Assembly (NCBI GenBank): GCA_033782935.1
Contig: JAWQEG010000166.1
Location: forward strand, 896,001 to 960,000
From: Petrolisthes cinctipes
Lineage: Eukaryota; Arthropoda; Malacostraca; Decapoda; Porcellanidae
DNA length: 64,000 nt
Direction: 5' to 3'
Shown: piece after piece, positions 26,518-39,763 of the stretch
Position numbering within the stretch: position 1 is the stretch's first letter
How the letters are laid out: each line of letters opens with the position of its first letter
The notes under the pieces: model-generated
The model's database searches: none
Told to the model about the DNA's origin: nothing
The model's input: only the letters and a program-made list of their open reading frames with translations
Position numbers and translations under genes: made by a program

Positions 26518-29480
26518 GTAGGCAGGTACAGATCGCTACTAGGACCCAAAAATATCGAATATTCGAGTGTTATGAGCCTAAATTTGAGATATAAACGGGT
26601 ACAGAAGATGAATGCACATATTGACTTTGGCCACATAAAATATCGATTTTCAATATGTTTTGGGCCTGTATTTTTAAAATACTCTAACACGGAGTAGGCA
26701 TGTACATATCGCTTCTGGGACCCTAAACAATAAAATTTTCGGTTGTTTTGAGCTTGAATTTGTGCTATAAACGGGTATTGAAGATGAATGCACATATCGA
26801 CTTTTTGCACCTAAAATATCGATTTTGACCATGTTTTGGGTCTGTATCTTGAAAACATTCTTGCAAGGAGTAGGCATGTACAGATCGCTTCTGGGACCTA
26901 AAAAAAAAAACGAATTTTCGGGCATTTTAAGCCTGAATTTGAGATATAAACGGTTACAGAACATGCATGCACATATCGACTTTGGGCACCTAAAATATCG
27001 ATTTTGAGTATGTTTTGGGCCTGTATTCTGAAAATACTCTTACACGGAGTAGGCATGTACATATCGCTTCTGGAACACAAACATATCAAATTTTCTGGTG
27101 TTTTGAGCCTGAATTTGGGTTATAAACGGGTACAGAAAATGTATACGCATATTGACTTTGGGCACCTAAAATATCGATTTTCAGCATGTTTTTGGCCTAT
27201 ATTTTAAAAATATTCTAGCACTGAGTAGGCATGTACAGATCGCTTCTGGGACCCTAAAAAATTTAATTTTCGGTTGTTTTGAGCTTGAATTTGTGATATA
27301 AACGGGTATTGAAGATGCATGCACATATCGACTTTTTGCACCTAAAATATCGATTTTGACCATGTTTTGGGTCTGTATCTTGAAAACATTCTTGCAAGGA
27401 GTAGGCATGTACAGATCGCTTCTGGGACCTAAAAAAAAAAACGAATTTTCGGGCATTTTAAGCCAGAATTTGAGATATAAACGGGTACAGAAAATGCATG
27501 CACATATCGACTTTGGGCACCGAAAATATCGATTTTGAGCATGTTTTGGGCCTGTATTTTGAAAATACTCTTACACGGAGTAGGCATGTACGGATCGCTT
27601 CTTGGACTCAAAAATATCGATTTTTCAGGGGTTTTGAGCCTGAATTTGATATATAAACGGGTACAGTAGATGCATGCACATATCGATTTTGGGCACCCAA
27701 AATATCGATTTTGATCATGTTTTGGGCCTGTTTTTTTTAAATACTCTAACACGGAGTAGGCATGTACCGATCGCTTATGGGACCCAAAAACATCGAATTT
27801 TCGGGTGTTTTGAGCCTGAATTTGGGATATAAACGGGTACAGAAGAAGCATACACATATCGACTTTAGGCACATAAAATATCGATTTTCAGCATGTTTTA
27901 GGCCTGTATTTTGAAAATATTCTAGCACTGAGTAGGCAGGTACAGATCGCTACTAGGACCCAAAAATATCGAATATTCGAGTGTTATGAGCCTAAATTTG
28001 AGATATAAACGGGTACAGAAGATGAATTCACATATTGACTTTGGCCACATAAAATATCGATTTTCAATATGTTTTGGGCCTGTATTTTTAAAATACTCTA
28101 ACACGGAGTAGGCATGTACATATCGCTTCTGGGACCCTAAACAATAAAATTTTCGGTTGTTTTGAGCTTGAATTTGTGCTATAAACGGGTATTGAAGATG
28201 AATGCACATATCGACTTTTTGCACCTAAAATATCGATTTTGACCATGTTTTGGGTCTGTATCTTGAAAACATTCTTGCAAGGAGTAGGCATGTACAGATC
28301 GCTTCTGGGACCTAAAAAAAAAAACGAATTTTCGGGCATTTTAAGCCTGAATTTGAGATATAAACGGTTGCAGAACATGCATGCACATATCGACTTTGGG
28401 CACCTAAAATATCGATTTTGAGTATGTTTTGGGCCTGTATTTTGAAAATACTCTTACACGGAGTAGGCATGTACATATCGCTTCTGGGACACAAACATAA
28501 CAAATTTTCGGGTGTTTTGAGCCTGAATTTGGGTTATAAACGGGTACAGAAGATGTATACGCATATTGACTTTGGGCACCTAAAATATCGATTTTCAGCA
28601 TGTTTTTGGCCTATATTTTAAAAATATTCTAGCACTGATTAGGCATGTACAGATCGCTTCTGTGACCCAAAAGTATCAAATTTTCGGTTGTTTTGAGCCA
28701 GAATTTGGGATATAAACGGGTACAGAATATGCATAAACATATTGACTTTGGCCACCTAAAATATCGATTTTCAGCATGTTTTGGGCCTGTTTTTTGAAAA
28801 TACTCCAACACGGAGTAGGCATGTACATATCGCTTCTGGGACCCAAAAATATCGAATTTTCGGGTGTTCTGAGCCTGAATTTGAGATATAAACGAATACT
28901 GAAGATGTATGCACATATCGACTTTTTGCATATAAAATATCGATAATGACCATGTTTTGGGTCTGCATCTTGAAAACATTCTAGGAAGGAGTAGGCATGT
29001 ACAGATCGCATCTGGGACACAAACATATCGAATTTTCTGGTGTTTTGAGCCTGAATTTGAGATATAAACGGGTACAGAAGATGCATGCACATATGGACTT
29101 TGGGCACCTAAAATATCTATTTTTAGCATGTTTTTGGCATATATTTTGAAAATATTTTAGCACTGAGTAGGCATGTACAGATCGCTTCTGGGACCCAAAA
29201 ATATCAAATTTTCTTTCGTTTTGAGCCTGAATTTGGGTTATAAACGGGTACAGAAGATGCATACACATATTGACTTTGGGCACCTAAAATATCGATTTTA
29301 AGCATGTTTTGGGCCTATATTTTGAAAATATTCTAGCACTGAGTAGGCATGTACAGATCGCTTCTGTGACCCAAAAACATCGAATTTTCGGGTATTTTGA
29401 GTTTGAATTTGAGATATAAACGTGTACTGAAGATGCATGCACATATCGACTTTTTGCACCTAATTTATCGATTTTGACCA
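26518..29480 (+). repeat. Near-identical copy of 4493-7632
   Basis: The spacing to the left copy is a constant 22025 bp (4493/26518, 5907/27932, 6614/28639), with very few differences by eye. After the loss of one unit (7144-7319 has no partner) the spacing becomes 21849 bp, and homology continues to about 29480. It contains its own 1414-bp repeat at 26518 and 27932. Confidence 0.87.
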
Positions 29481-31634
29481 TGTTTTGGGTCTGAATCTTG
29501 AAAACATTCTAGCAAGAAGTAGGCATGTACAGATCGCTTCTGGGACCCAAAAAAAAACGAATTTTCGGGTGTTATGAGCCTGAATTCGATATATAAACGG
29601 GTACAGATGATGCATGCACATATCGACTTTGGGCACCTAAAATATAGGTTTTTAATATGTTTTTGGCCTACATTTTGAAAATATTCTAGCACTGAGTAGG
29701 CATGTACAGATCGCTTCTGGAACCTAAAAATATCGAATTTTCGGAAGTTTTGAGCCTGAATTTGGGATATAAACGGGTATAGAAGATGCATGGACATATG
29801 GACTTTGGGCCTCCAAAATATCGATTTTTAGCATATTTTGGGCCTATATATTTGAGAATATTCTAGCACTGAGTAGGCATGTACAGATCGCTTCTTGGAC
29901 CCAAAAATATCGAATCTTCGGGTGTTTTGAGCCTGAATTCGATATATAAACGGGTACAGATGATGCATGCACATATCGACTTTGGGCACCCAAAATATCG
30001 ATTTTTAGCATGTTTTGGGTCTGTATTTTGAAAATACTCTAACACGGAGTAGGCATGTACAGATCGCTTCTGGGACCTAAAAATATCGAATTTTTGGGTG
30101 CTTTGAGCTTGAATTTGAGATATAAACGGGTATTGAAGATGCATGCACATATCGACTTTTTGCACCTAAAATATCGATTATGAGCATGTTTTGGGTCTGT
30201 ATCTTGAAAACATTCTAGCAAGGAGTAGGCATGTACAGATCGCTTCTGGGACCCAAAAATCTCGAATTTTCGGATGTTTTGAGCCTGAATTTGAGATATA
30301 AATGGGTACAGAACATGCATGCACATATCGACTTTGGGCACCGAAAATATCGATTTTGAGCATGTTTTGGGCCTGTATTTTGAAAATACTCTTACACGGA
30401 GTATGCATGTACGGATCGCTTCTTGGACCCAAATATATTGAATTTTCAGGGGTTTTTAGCCTGAATTTAATATATAAACGGGTACAGAAGATGAATGCAC
30501 ATATCGATTTTGGGCACCCAAAATATCGATTTTGATCATGTTTTGGGCCTGTTTTTTTTAAATACTCTAACACGGGGTAGGCATGTACAGATCGCTTCTA
30601 GGACCCAAAAACATCGAACTTTCGGGTGTTATGAGCCTGAATTTGATATATAAACGGGTACAGATGATGCATGCACATATCGAATTTGGAAACCTAAAAT
30701 ATCTATTTTTAGCACGATTTGAGCCAATATTTTGAAAAAATTCTAGCACTGTGTAGGCATGTACAGATTGCTTCTGGGACTAAAACATATCGAATTTTCG
30801 GGTGTTTTGAGCCTGAATTTGGGATATAAACGGGTACAGAAGATGCATACACATATCGACTTTAGGCACCTAAAATATCGATTTTCAGCATGTTTTAGGC
30901 CTATATTTTGAAAATATTCTAGCACGGAGTAGGCTTGTACAGATCGCTTCTGGAACCGAAAAATATCTAATTTTCGGAAGTTTTGAGCCTGAATTTGGGA
31001 TATAAACGGGTACAGAAGATGCATGGACATATGGACTTTGGGACTCCAAAATATCGATTTTTAGCATGTTTTGGGCCTATATTTTTGAGAATATTCTAGC
31101 ACTGAGTAGGCATATACAGATCGCTTCTTGGACCAAAAAATATCGATTTTTCGGGTGTTTTGAGCCTGAATTTGAGATATAAACGGGTACAGAACATGCA
31201 TGCACATATCGACTTTTGGCACCGAAAATATCGATTTTGAGCATGTTTTGGGCCTTTTTTTTGAAAATACTCTCACATGGAGTAGGCATGTACAGATCGC
31301 TTCTTGGACCCAAAAATATCGAATTTTCGGGTGTTTTGAGTCTGAATTTGATATTTAAACGGGTACAGAAGATGCATGCACATATCGATTTTGGGCACCC
31401 AAAATATCGATTTTGATCATGTTTTGGGCCTGTTTTTTTTTAAATACTCTAACACGGAGTAGGCATGTACAGATCGCTTCTGGGACCCAAAAACATCGAA
31501 CTTTCGGGTGTTATGAGCCTAAATTTGAGATATAAACGGGTACAGAAGTTGCATTCACATATCGTCTTTTTTCACCTAAAATATCGATTTTTAGCATGTT
31601 TTGGGTCTATCATTTAAAAATATTCTAGCACTGA
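29481..31634 (+). repeat. Mixed units related to 1-4 kb and 57-59 kb
   Basis: The unit reading CTTCTTGGACCC with GAATTCGATATATAAACGGG near 29873 is followed by CTAAAAATATCG and AAAATCTCG units. That order also occurs at 533-885 and 57819-58300. Otherwise no group of units repeats inside this stretch. Confidence 0.72.
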
Positions 31635-31889
31635 CTAGGCATGTACATATCGCTTCTGGGACCCCAAAAAATTTAATTTTCGGATGTTTTGAGCCTTAAT
31701 TTAAGATATAAACGGGTTCTGAAGATGCATGCACATATCGACTTTTTGCACCTAAAATATCGATTTTTAGCATGTTTGATCATGTTTTGGGCCTGTATTT
31801 TGAAAATACTCTTTGACACAGTAGGCATGTACAGATCGCTTCTGGAACCTAAAAATATAGAATATTCGGGTGTTTTGAGCCTGAATTTG
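31635..31889 (+). repeat. Marker unit with 10-bp insertion, left edge of the 13-unit domain
   Basis: This unit reads CTAGGCATG at its start and has the ATGTTTGATCATGTTTTGGG insertion near 31770. It pairs with the unit at 39764, 8129 bp to the right. It is the first marker of the 13-unit family. Confidence 0.75.
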
Positions 31890-33121
31890 AGATATAAACG
31901 GGTATTGAAGATTCATGCACATATCGACTTTTTGCACCTAAAATATCGATTTTGAGCATGTTTTGGGTCTGTATCTTGAAAACATTCTAGCAAGGATTAG
32001 GCATGTACAGATCGCTTCTGGGACCCAAAAACATCGAATTTTCGGGTTTTTTGAGCCTTAATTTGAAATATACACGGGTACAGAACATGCATGCACATAT
32101 CGACTTTTGGCACCTAAAATATCGATTTTCAACATGTTTTGGGCCTGTATTTTTAAAATACTCTAACTCGGAGTAGGCATGTACAGATCGCTTCTGTGAC
32201 CCAAAAATATCGAATTTTCAGGGGTTTTGAGCCTGAATTTAATATATAAACGGGTACAGAAGATGCATGCACATATCGATTTTGGGCACCCAAAATATCG
32301 ATTTTGATCATGTTTTGGGCCTGTATTTTTTAAATACTCTAACACGGAGTAGGCATGTACAGATCGCTTCTGGGACCCAAAAACATCGAACTTTCGGGTG
32401 TTATGAGCCTGAATTTGATATATAAACGGGTACAGAAGATTCATGCACATATCGACTTTGGAAACCTAAAATATCTATTTTTAGCACGATTTGAGCCTAT
32501 ATTTTGAAAAAATTCTAGCACTGTGTAGGCATGTACAGATCGCTTCTGGGACTAAAAAATATCGAATTTTCGGGTGTTATGAGCCTTAATTTGGGATATA
32601 AACGGGTACAGAAGATGCATACACATATCGACTTTAGGCACATAAAATATCGATTTTGATCATGTTTTAGGCCTGTATTTTGAAAATATTCTCGCACTGA
32701 GTAGGCAGGTACAGATCGCTACTAGGACCCAAAAATATCGAATATTCGGGGGTTTTGAGCCTAAATTTGAGATATAAACGGGTACAGAAGATGAATGCAC
32801 ATATTGACTTTGGCCACCTAAAATATCGATTTTCAACATATTTTGGGCCTGTATTTTTAAAATACTCTAACACGGTGTAGGCATGTACAGATCGCTTCTG
32901 GGACCCTAAAAATAAAAAATTTCGGTTGTTTTGAGCATGAATTTGTGACATAAACGTGTAGAGAAGATGCATGCACATTTTGACTTTGGACACCTAAAAT
33001 ATCGATTTTTAGCACGATTTGAACCTATATTTTGAAAAAATTCTAGCACTGAGTAGGCATGTACAGATCGCTTCTGGGACCCAAAAATATCGAATTTTCG
33101 GGTGTTTTGAGCCTGAATTTG
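31890..33121 (+). repeat. Seven-unit cassette, copy 1 (1232 bp)
   Basis: It is followed directly by a second copy spaced exactly 1232 bp (7 x 176) away. Reading the two side by side from about 31980, I found no difference across the stretches compared. Units in order are marked by GGGTTTTTTGAGCC with AAATATACACGG, CTAACTCGGAGTAGG with CTGTGACCC, ACATCGAACTTTCGG, GGGACTAAAAAATATCG, GCTACTAGGACCC and CCCTAAAAATAAAAAATTTCGG. Confidence 0.88.
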
Positions 33122-34353
33122 AGATATAAACGGGTATTGAAGATTCATGCACACATCGACTTTTTGCACCTAAAATATCGATTTTGAGCATGTTTTGGGT
33201 CTGTATCTTGAAAACATTCTAGCAAGGATTAGGCATGTACAGATCGCTTCTGGGACCCAAAAACATCGAATTTTCGGGTTTTTTGAGCCTTAATTTGAAA
33301 TATACACGGGTACAGAACATGCATGCACATATCGACTTTTGGCACCTAAAATATCGATTTTCAACATGTTTTGGGCCTGTATTTTTAAAATACTCTAACT
33401 CGGAGTAGGCATGTACAGATCGCTTCTGTGACCCAAAAATATCGAATTTTCAGGGGTTTTGAGCCTGAATTTAATATATAAACGGGTACAGAAGATGCAT
33501 GCACATATCGATTTTGGGCACCCAAAATATCGATTTTGATCATGTTTTGGGCCTGTATTTTTTAAATACTCTAACACGGAGTAGGCATGTACAGATCGCT
33601 TCTGGGACCCAAAAACATCGAACTTTCGGGTGTTATGAGCCTGAATTTGATATATAAACGGGTACAGAAGATTCATGCACATATCGACTTTGGAAACCTA
33701 AAATATCTATTTTTAGCACGATTTGAGCCTATATTTTGAAAAAATTCTAGCACTGTGTAGGCATGTACAGATCGCTTCTGGGACTAAAAAATATCGAATT
33801 TTCGGGTGTTATGAGCCTTAATTTGGGATATAAACGGGTACAGAAGATGCATACACATATCGACTTTAGGCACATAAAATATCGATTTTGATCATGTTTT
33901 AGGCCTGTATTTTGAAAATATTCTCGCACTGAGTAGGCAGGTACAGATCGCTACTAGGACCCAAAAATATCGAATATTCGGGGGTTTTGAGCCTAAATTT
34001 GAGATATAAACGGGTACAGAAGATGAATGCACATATTGACTTTGGCCACCTAAAATATCGATTTTCAACATATTTTGGGCCTGTATTTTTAAAATACTCT
34101 AACACGGTGTAGGCATGTACAGATCGCTTCTGGGACCCTAAAAATAAAAAATTTCGGTTGTTTTGAGCATGAATTTGTGACATAAACGTGTAGAGAAGAT
34201 GCATGCACATTTTGACTTTGGACACCTAAAATATCGATTTTTAGCACGATTTGAACCTATATTTTGAAAAAATTCTAGCACTGAGTAGGCATGTACAGAT
34301 CGCTTCTGGGACCCAAAAATATCGAATTTTCGGGTGTTTTGAGCCTGAATTTG
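33122..34353 (+). repeat. Seven-unit cassette, copy 2 (1232 bp)
   Basis: This is the tandem partner of 31890-33121. The exit differs, with GGTACTGAAGATGCATGCACAC instead of GGTATTGAAGATTCATGCACAC, which sets the right boundary. Related cassettes lie at about 40800-41830 and 48600-49590. Confidence 0.88.
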
Positions 34354-35162
34354 AGATATAAACGGGTACTGAAGATGCATGCACACATCGACTTTTTGCA
34401 CCTAAAATATCGATTTTGACAATTTTTTTGGTCTGTATCTTGAAAACATTCTTGCAAGGAGTAGGCATGTACAGATTACTTCTGGGACCAAAAAAAAACG
34501 AATTTTCGTGTGTTTTGAGCCTGAATTTGAGATATAAACGGGTACAGAACATGCATGCACATATCGACTTTGGGCACCCAAAATATCGATTTTTAGCATG
34601 TTTTGGGCCTATATTTTGAAAATATTCTAGCACTTAGTAGGCACGTACAGATCGCTTCTTGTACCAAAAATATCGATTTTTCGGGTATATTAAGCCTGAA
34701 TTTGGGATATAAACGAGTACAGAAGATGCATACACATATTGACTTTAGGCACCTAAAATATCGATTTTCATCATGTTTTGGGCCTTTATTTTGAAAACAC
34801 TCTAACACGGAGTAGGCATGTACAGATCGCTTCTGTGACCCAAAAATATCAAATTTTCTTTCGTTTAGAGCCTGATTCTGGGTTATAAACGGGTACAGAA
34901 GATGCATCCACATATCGACTTTGGGCACCGAAAATATCGATTTTGAGCATGTTTTGGGCCTGAATTTTGAAAATAGTCTCACACGGAGTAGGCATGTACC
35001 GATCGCTTCTTGGACCCAAAAACATCGAACTTTCGGGTGTTATGAGCCTAAATTTGAGATATAAACGGGTACAGAAGTTGCATTCACATATCGTCTTTGG
35101 GCACCTAAAATATCGATTTTTAGCATTTTTGGGTCTATCATTTAAAAATATTCTAGCACTGA
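34354..35162 (+). repeat. Linker units between cassette and 13-unit HOR
   Basis: About four and a half units, marked by CTTCTTGTACC with GGGTATATTAAGCC and by TTTCTTTCGTTTAGAGCC. They recur at about 41780-42500, 7425 bp to the right. There is no gene. Confidence 0.75.
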
Positions 35163-37461
35163 GTAGGCATGTACATATCGCTTCTGGGACCCAAAAAAAT
35201 TGAATTTTCGGATGTTTTGAGCCTTAATTTAAGATATAAACGGGTTCTGAAGATGCATGCACATATCGACTTTTTGCACCTAAAATATCGATTTTTAGCA
35301 TGTTTGATCATGTTTTGGGCCTGTATTTTGAAAATACTCTTTGACGGAGTAGGCATGTACAGATCGCTTCTGGAACCTAAAAATATAGAATTTTCGGGTG
35401 TTTTGAGCCTGAATTTGAGATATAAACGGGTATTGAAGATTCATGCACATATCGACTTTTTGCACCTAAAATATCGATTTTGAGCATGTTTTGGGTCTGT
35501 ATCTTGAAAACATTCTAGCAAGGATTAGGCATGTACAGATTGCTTCTGGGACCCAAAAACATCGAATTTTCGGGTTTTTTGAGCCTTAATTTGAGATATA
35601 AACGGGTACAGAACATGCATGCACATATCGACTTTGGGCACCTAAAATATCGATTTGGAGCATGTTTTGGGCCTGTATTTTGAAAATACTCTTACACGGA
35701 GTAGGCATGTACAGATCGCTTCTGTGACCCAAAAACATCGAATTTTCGGGTTTTTTGAGCCTTAATTTGAGATATAAACGGGTACAGAACATGCATGCAC
35801 ATATCGACTTTGGTCACCGAGAATATCGATTTTGAGCATGTTTTGTGCCTGTATTTTGAAAATACTCTTACATGGAGTAGGCATGTACAGATCGCTTTTG
35901 GAACCCAAAAATATCGAATTTTCGGAAGTTTTGAGCCTGAATTTGGGATATAAACGGGTACAGAAGATGCATGGACGTATGGACTTTGGGCCTCCAAAAT
36001 ATTGATTTTTAGCATGTTTTGGGCCTATATTTTTGAGAATATTCTAGCACTGAGTAGGCATGTACATATCGCTTCTTTAACCCAAAAATATCGAATTTTC
36101 GGGTGTTTTAAGCAAAAATTTGGGATATAAACGGGTACAGAAGATGCATACACATATTGACTTTAGGTACCTAAAATATCGATTTTCAGCATGTTTTGGG
36201 CCTGTATTTTGAAAATACTCTAACACGGAGTAGGCATGTACAGATCGCTTCTGGGACCTAAAAATATCGAATTTTCGGGTGTTTTGATCCTGAATTTGAG
36301 ATATAAACGGGTACTGAAGATACATGCACATATCGACTCTTTGCACCTAAAATATCGATTTTGACCATGTTTTGGGTCTGTATCTTGAAAACCTTCTAGC
36401 AAGAAGTAGGCATGTACAGATCGCTTCTGGGACCCAAAAAAAACTAATTTTCGGGTGTTATGATCCTGAATTCGATATATAATCGGGTACAGACGATGCA
36501 TGCACATATCGACTTTGGGCACCCAAAATATCGATTTTTAGCATGTTTTTGGCCTACATTTTGAAAATATTCTAGCACTGAGAAGGCATGTACAGATCGC
36601 TTCTGGAACCGAAAAATATCGAATTTTCGGAAGTTTTGAGCCTGAATTTGGGATATAAACGGGTACAGAAGATGCATGGACATATGGACTTTGGGCCTCC
36701 AAAATATCGATTTTTAGCATGTTTTGGGCCTATATTTTTTAGAATATTCTAGCACTGCGTAGGCATGTACAGATCGCTTCTTAAACCCAAAAATATCGAA
36801 TTTTCGGGTGTTTTAAGCCTAAATTTGAGATATAAACGGGTATTGAAGATGCATGCACATATCGACTTTTTGCACCTAAAATATCGATTTTGAGCATGTT
36901 TTGGGTCTGTATCTTGAAAACATTCTAGCAAGGAGTAGGCATGTTCAGATCGCTTCTGGGATCCAAAATTATCGAATTTTCGGGTGTTTTGAGCCTGAAT
37001 TTGAGATATAAACGGGTAAAGAACATGCATGCACATATCGACTTTGGGAACCGAAAATATCGATTTTGAGCATGTTTTGGGCCTGTATTTTGAAAATACT
37101 CTTACACGGAGTAGGCATGTACAGATCGCTTCTGGGACCCAAAAATATCGAATTTTCGGGTGTTTTGAGTCTGAATTTGATATATAAACGGGTAAAGATG
37201 ATGCATGCACATATCGATTTTGGGCACCCAAAATATCGATTTTGATCATGTTTTGGGCCTGTTTTTTTTAAATACTCTAACACGGAGTAGGCATGTACCG
37301 ATCGCTTCTTGGACCCTAAAACATCGAACTTTCGGGTGTTATGAGCCTAAATTTGAGATATAAACGGGTACAGAAGTTGCATTCACATATCGTCTTTGGG
37401 CACCTAAAATATCGATTTTTAGCATTTTTGGGTCTATCATTTAAAAATATTCTAGCACTGA
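35163..37461 (+). repeat. 13-unit HOR, copy H1 (2299 bp)
   Basis: The phase is set at the unit with CATATCGCTTCTGGGACCC and the TTTGATCATG insertion. The same unit recurs at 37462, 42589, 44888 and 47187. Thirteen units of 176 bp plus the insertion account for the length. Confidence 0.88.
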
Positions 37462-39763
37462 GTAGGCATGTACATATCGCTTCTGGGACCCAAAAAAATT
37501 GAATTTTCGGATGTTTTGAGCCTTAATTTAAGATATAAACGGGTTCTGAAGATGCATGCACATATCGACTTTTTGCACCTAAAATATCGATTTTTAGCAT
37601 GTTTGATCATGTTTTGGGCCTGTATTTTGAAAATACTCTTTGACGGAGTAGGCATGTAAAGATCGCTTCTGGAACCTAAAAATATAGAATTTTCGGGTGT
37701 TTTGAGCCTGAATTTGAGATATAAACGGGTATTGAAGATTCATGCACATATCGACTTTTTGCACCTAAAATATCGATTTTGAGCATGTTTTGGGTCTGTA
37801 TCTTGAAAACATTCTAGCAAGGATTAGGCATGTACAGATTGCTTCTGGGACCCAAAAACATCGAATTTTCGGGTTTTTTGAGCCTTAATTTGAGATATAA
37901 ACGGGTACAGAACATGCATGCACATATCGACTTTGGGCACCTAAAATATCGATTTGGAGCATGTTTTGGGCCTGTATTTTGAAAATACTCTTACACGGAG
38001 TAGGCATGTACAGATCGCTTCTGGGACCCAAAAACATCGAATTTTCGGGTTTTTTGAGCCTTAATTTGAGATATAAACGGGTACAGAACATGCATGCACA
38101 TATCGACTTTGGTCACCGAGAATATCGATTTTGAGCATGTTTTGGGCCTGTATTTTGAAAATACTCTTACATGGAGTAGGCATGTACAGATCGCTTTTAT
38201 AACCCAAAAATATCTAATTTTCGGAAGTTTTGAGCCTGAATTTGGGATATAAACGGGTACAGAAGATGCATGGACGTATGGACTTTGGGCCTCCAAAATA
38301 TTGATTTTTAGCATGTTTTGGGCCTATATTTTTGAGAATATTCTAGCACTGAGTAGGCATGTACATATCGCTTCTTTAACCCAAAAATATCGAATTTTCG
38401 TGTGTTTTAAGCAAAAATTTGGGATATAAACGGGTACAGAAGATGCATACACATATTGACTTTAGGTACCTAAAATATCGATTTTCAGCATGTTTTGGGC
38501 CTGTATTTTGAAAATACTCTAACACGGAGTAGGCATGTACAGATCGCTTCTGGGACCTAAAAATATCGAATTTTCGGGTGTTTTGATCCTGAATTTGAGA
38601 TATAAACGGGTACTGAAGATGCATGCACATATCGACTCTTTGCACCTAAAATATCGATTTTGACCATGTTTTGGGTCTGTATCTTGAAAACATTCTAGCA
38701 AGAAGTAGGCATGTACAGATCGCTTCTGGGACCTAAAAAAAAAAACGAATTTTCGGGCATTTTAAGCCTGAATTTGAGATATAAACGGTTGCAGAACATG
38801 CATGCACATATCGACTTTGGGCACCTAAAATATCGATTTTTAATATGTTTTGGGCCTGTATTCTGAAAATACTCTTACACGGAGTAGGCATGTACATATC
38901 GCTTCTGGGACCCAAAAATATCAAATTTTCTGGTGTTTTGAGCCTGAATTTGGGTTATAAACGGGTACAGAAGATGTATACGCATATTGACTTTGGGCAC
39001 CTAAAATATCGATTTTCAGCATGTTTTTGGCCTATATTTTAAAAATATTCTAGCACTGAGTAGGCATGTACAGATCGCTTCTTAAACCCAAAAATATCGA
39101 ATTTTCGGGTGTTTTAAGCCTAAATTTGAGATATAAACGGGTATTGAAGATGCATGCACATATCGACTTTTTGCACCTAAAATATCGATTTTGAGCATGT
39201 TTTGGGTCTGTATCTTGAAAACATTCTAGCAAGGAGTAGGCATGTTCAGATCGCTTCTGGGACCCAAAATTATCGAATTTTCGGGTGTTTTGAGCCTGAA
39301 TTTGAGATATAAACGGGTAAAGAACATGCATGCACATATCGACTATGGGAACCGAAAATATCGATTTTGAGCATGTTTTGGGCCTGTATTTTGAAAATAC
39401 TCTTACACGGAGTAGGCATGTACAGATCGCTTCTGGGACCCAAAAATATCGAATTTTCGGGTGTTTTGAGTCTGAATTTGATATATAAACGGGTAAAGAA
39501 GATGCATGCACATATCGATTTTGGGCACCCAAAATATCGATTTTGATCATGTTTTGGGCCTGTTTTTTTTAAATACTCTAACACGGAGTAGGCATGTACC
39601 GATCGCTTCTTGGACCATAAATCATCGAACTTTCGGGTGTTATGAGCCTAAATTTGAGATATAAACGGGTACAGAAGTTGCATTCACATATCGTCTTTTT
39701 TCACCTAAAATATCGATTTTTAGCATGTTTTGGGTCTATCATTTAAAAATATTCTAGCACTGA
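37462..39763 (+). repeat. 13-unit HOR, copy H2 (2302 bp)
   Basis: It is close to H1 throughout except for two units at 38705-39059, which are of the 24.4-24.75 kb type. Unit number is unchanged, so the tract replaced its counterpart (36406-36758 in H1). Confidence 0.88.
38705..39059 (+). repeat. Replaced two-unit tract inside H2
   Basis: The tract matches 24397-24751 in length (355 bp each) and in private markers: an 11-A run with CGAATTTTCGGGCATT, ACGGTTGCAGAACATG, TTTTTAATATG, TATTCTGAAAATAC and GATGTATACGCATATTG. The expected H1-type units are absent. A conversion or double-crossover origin is inference. Confidence 0.82.
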
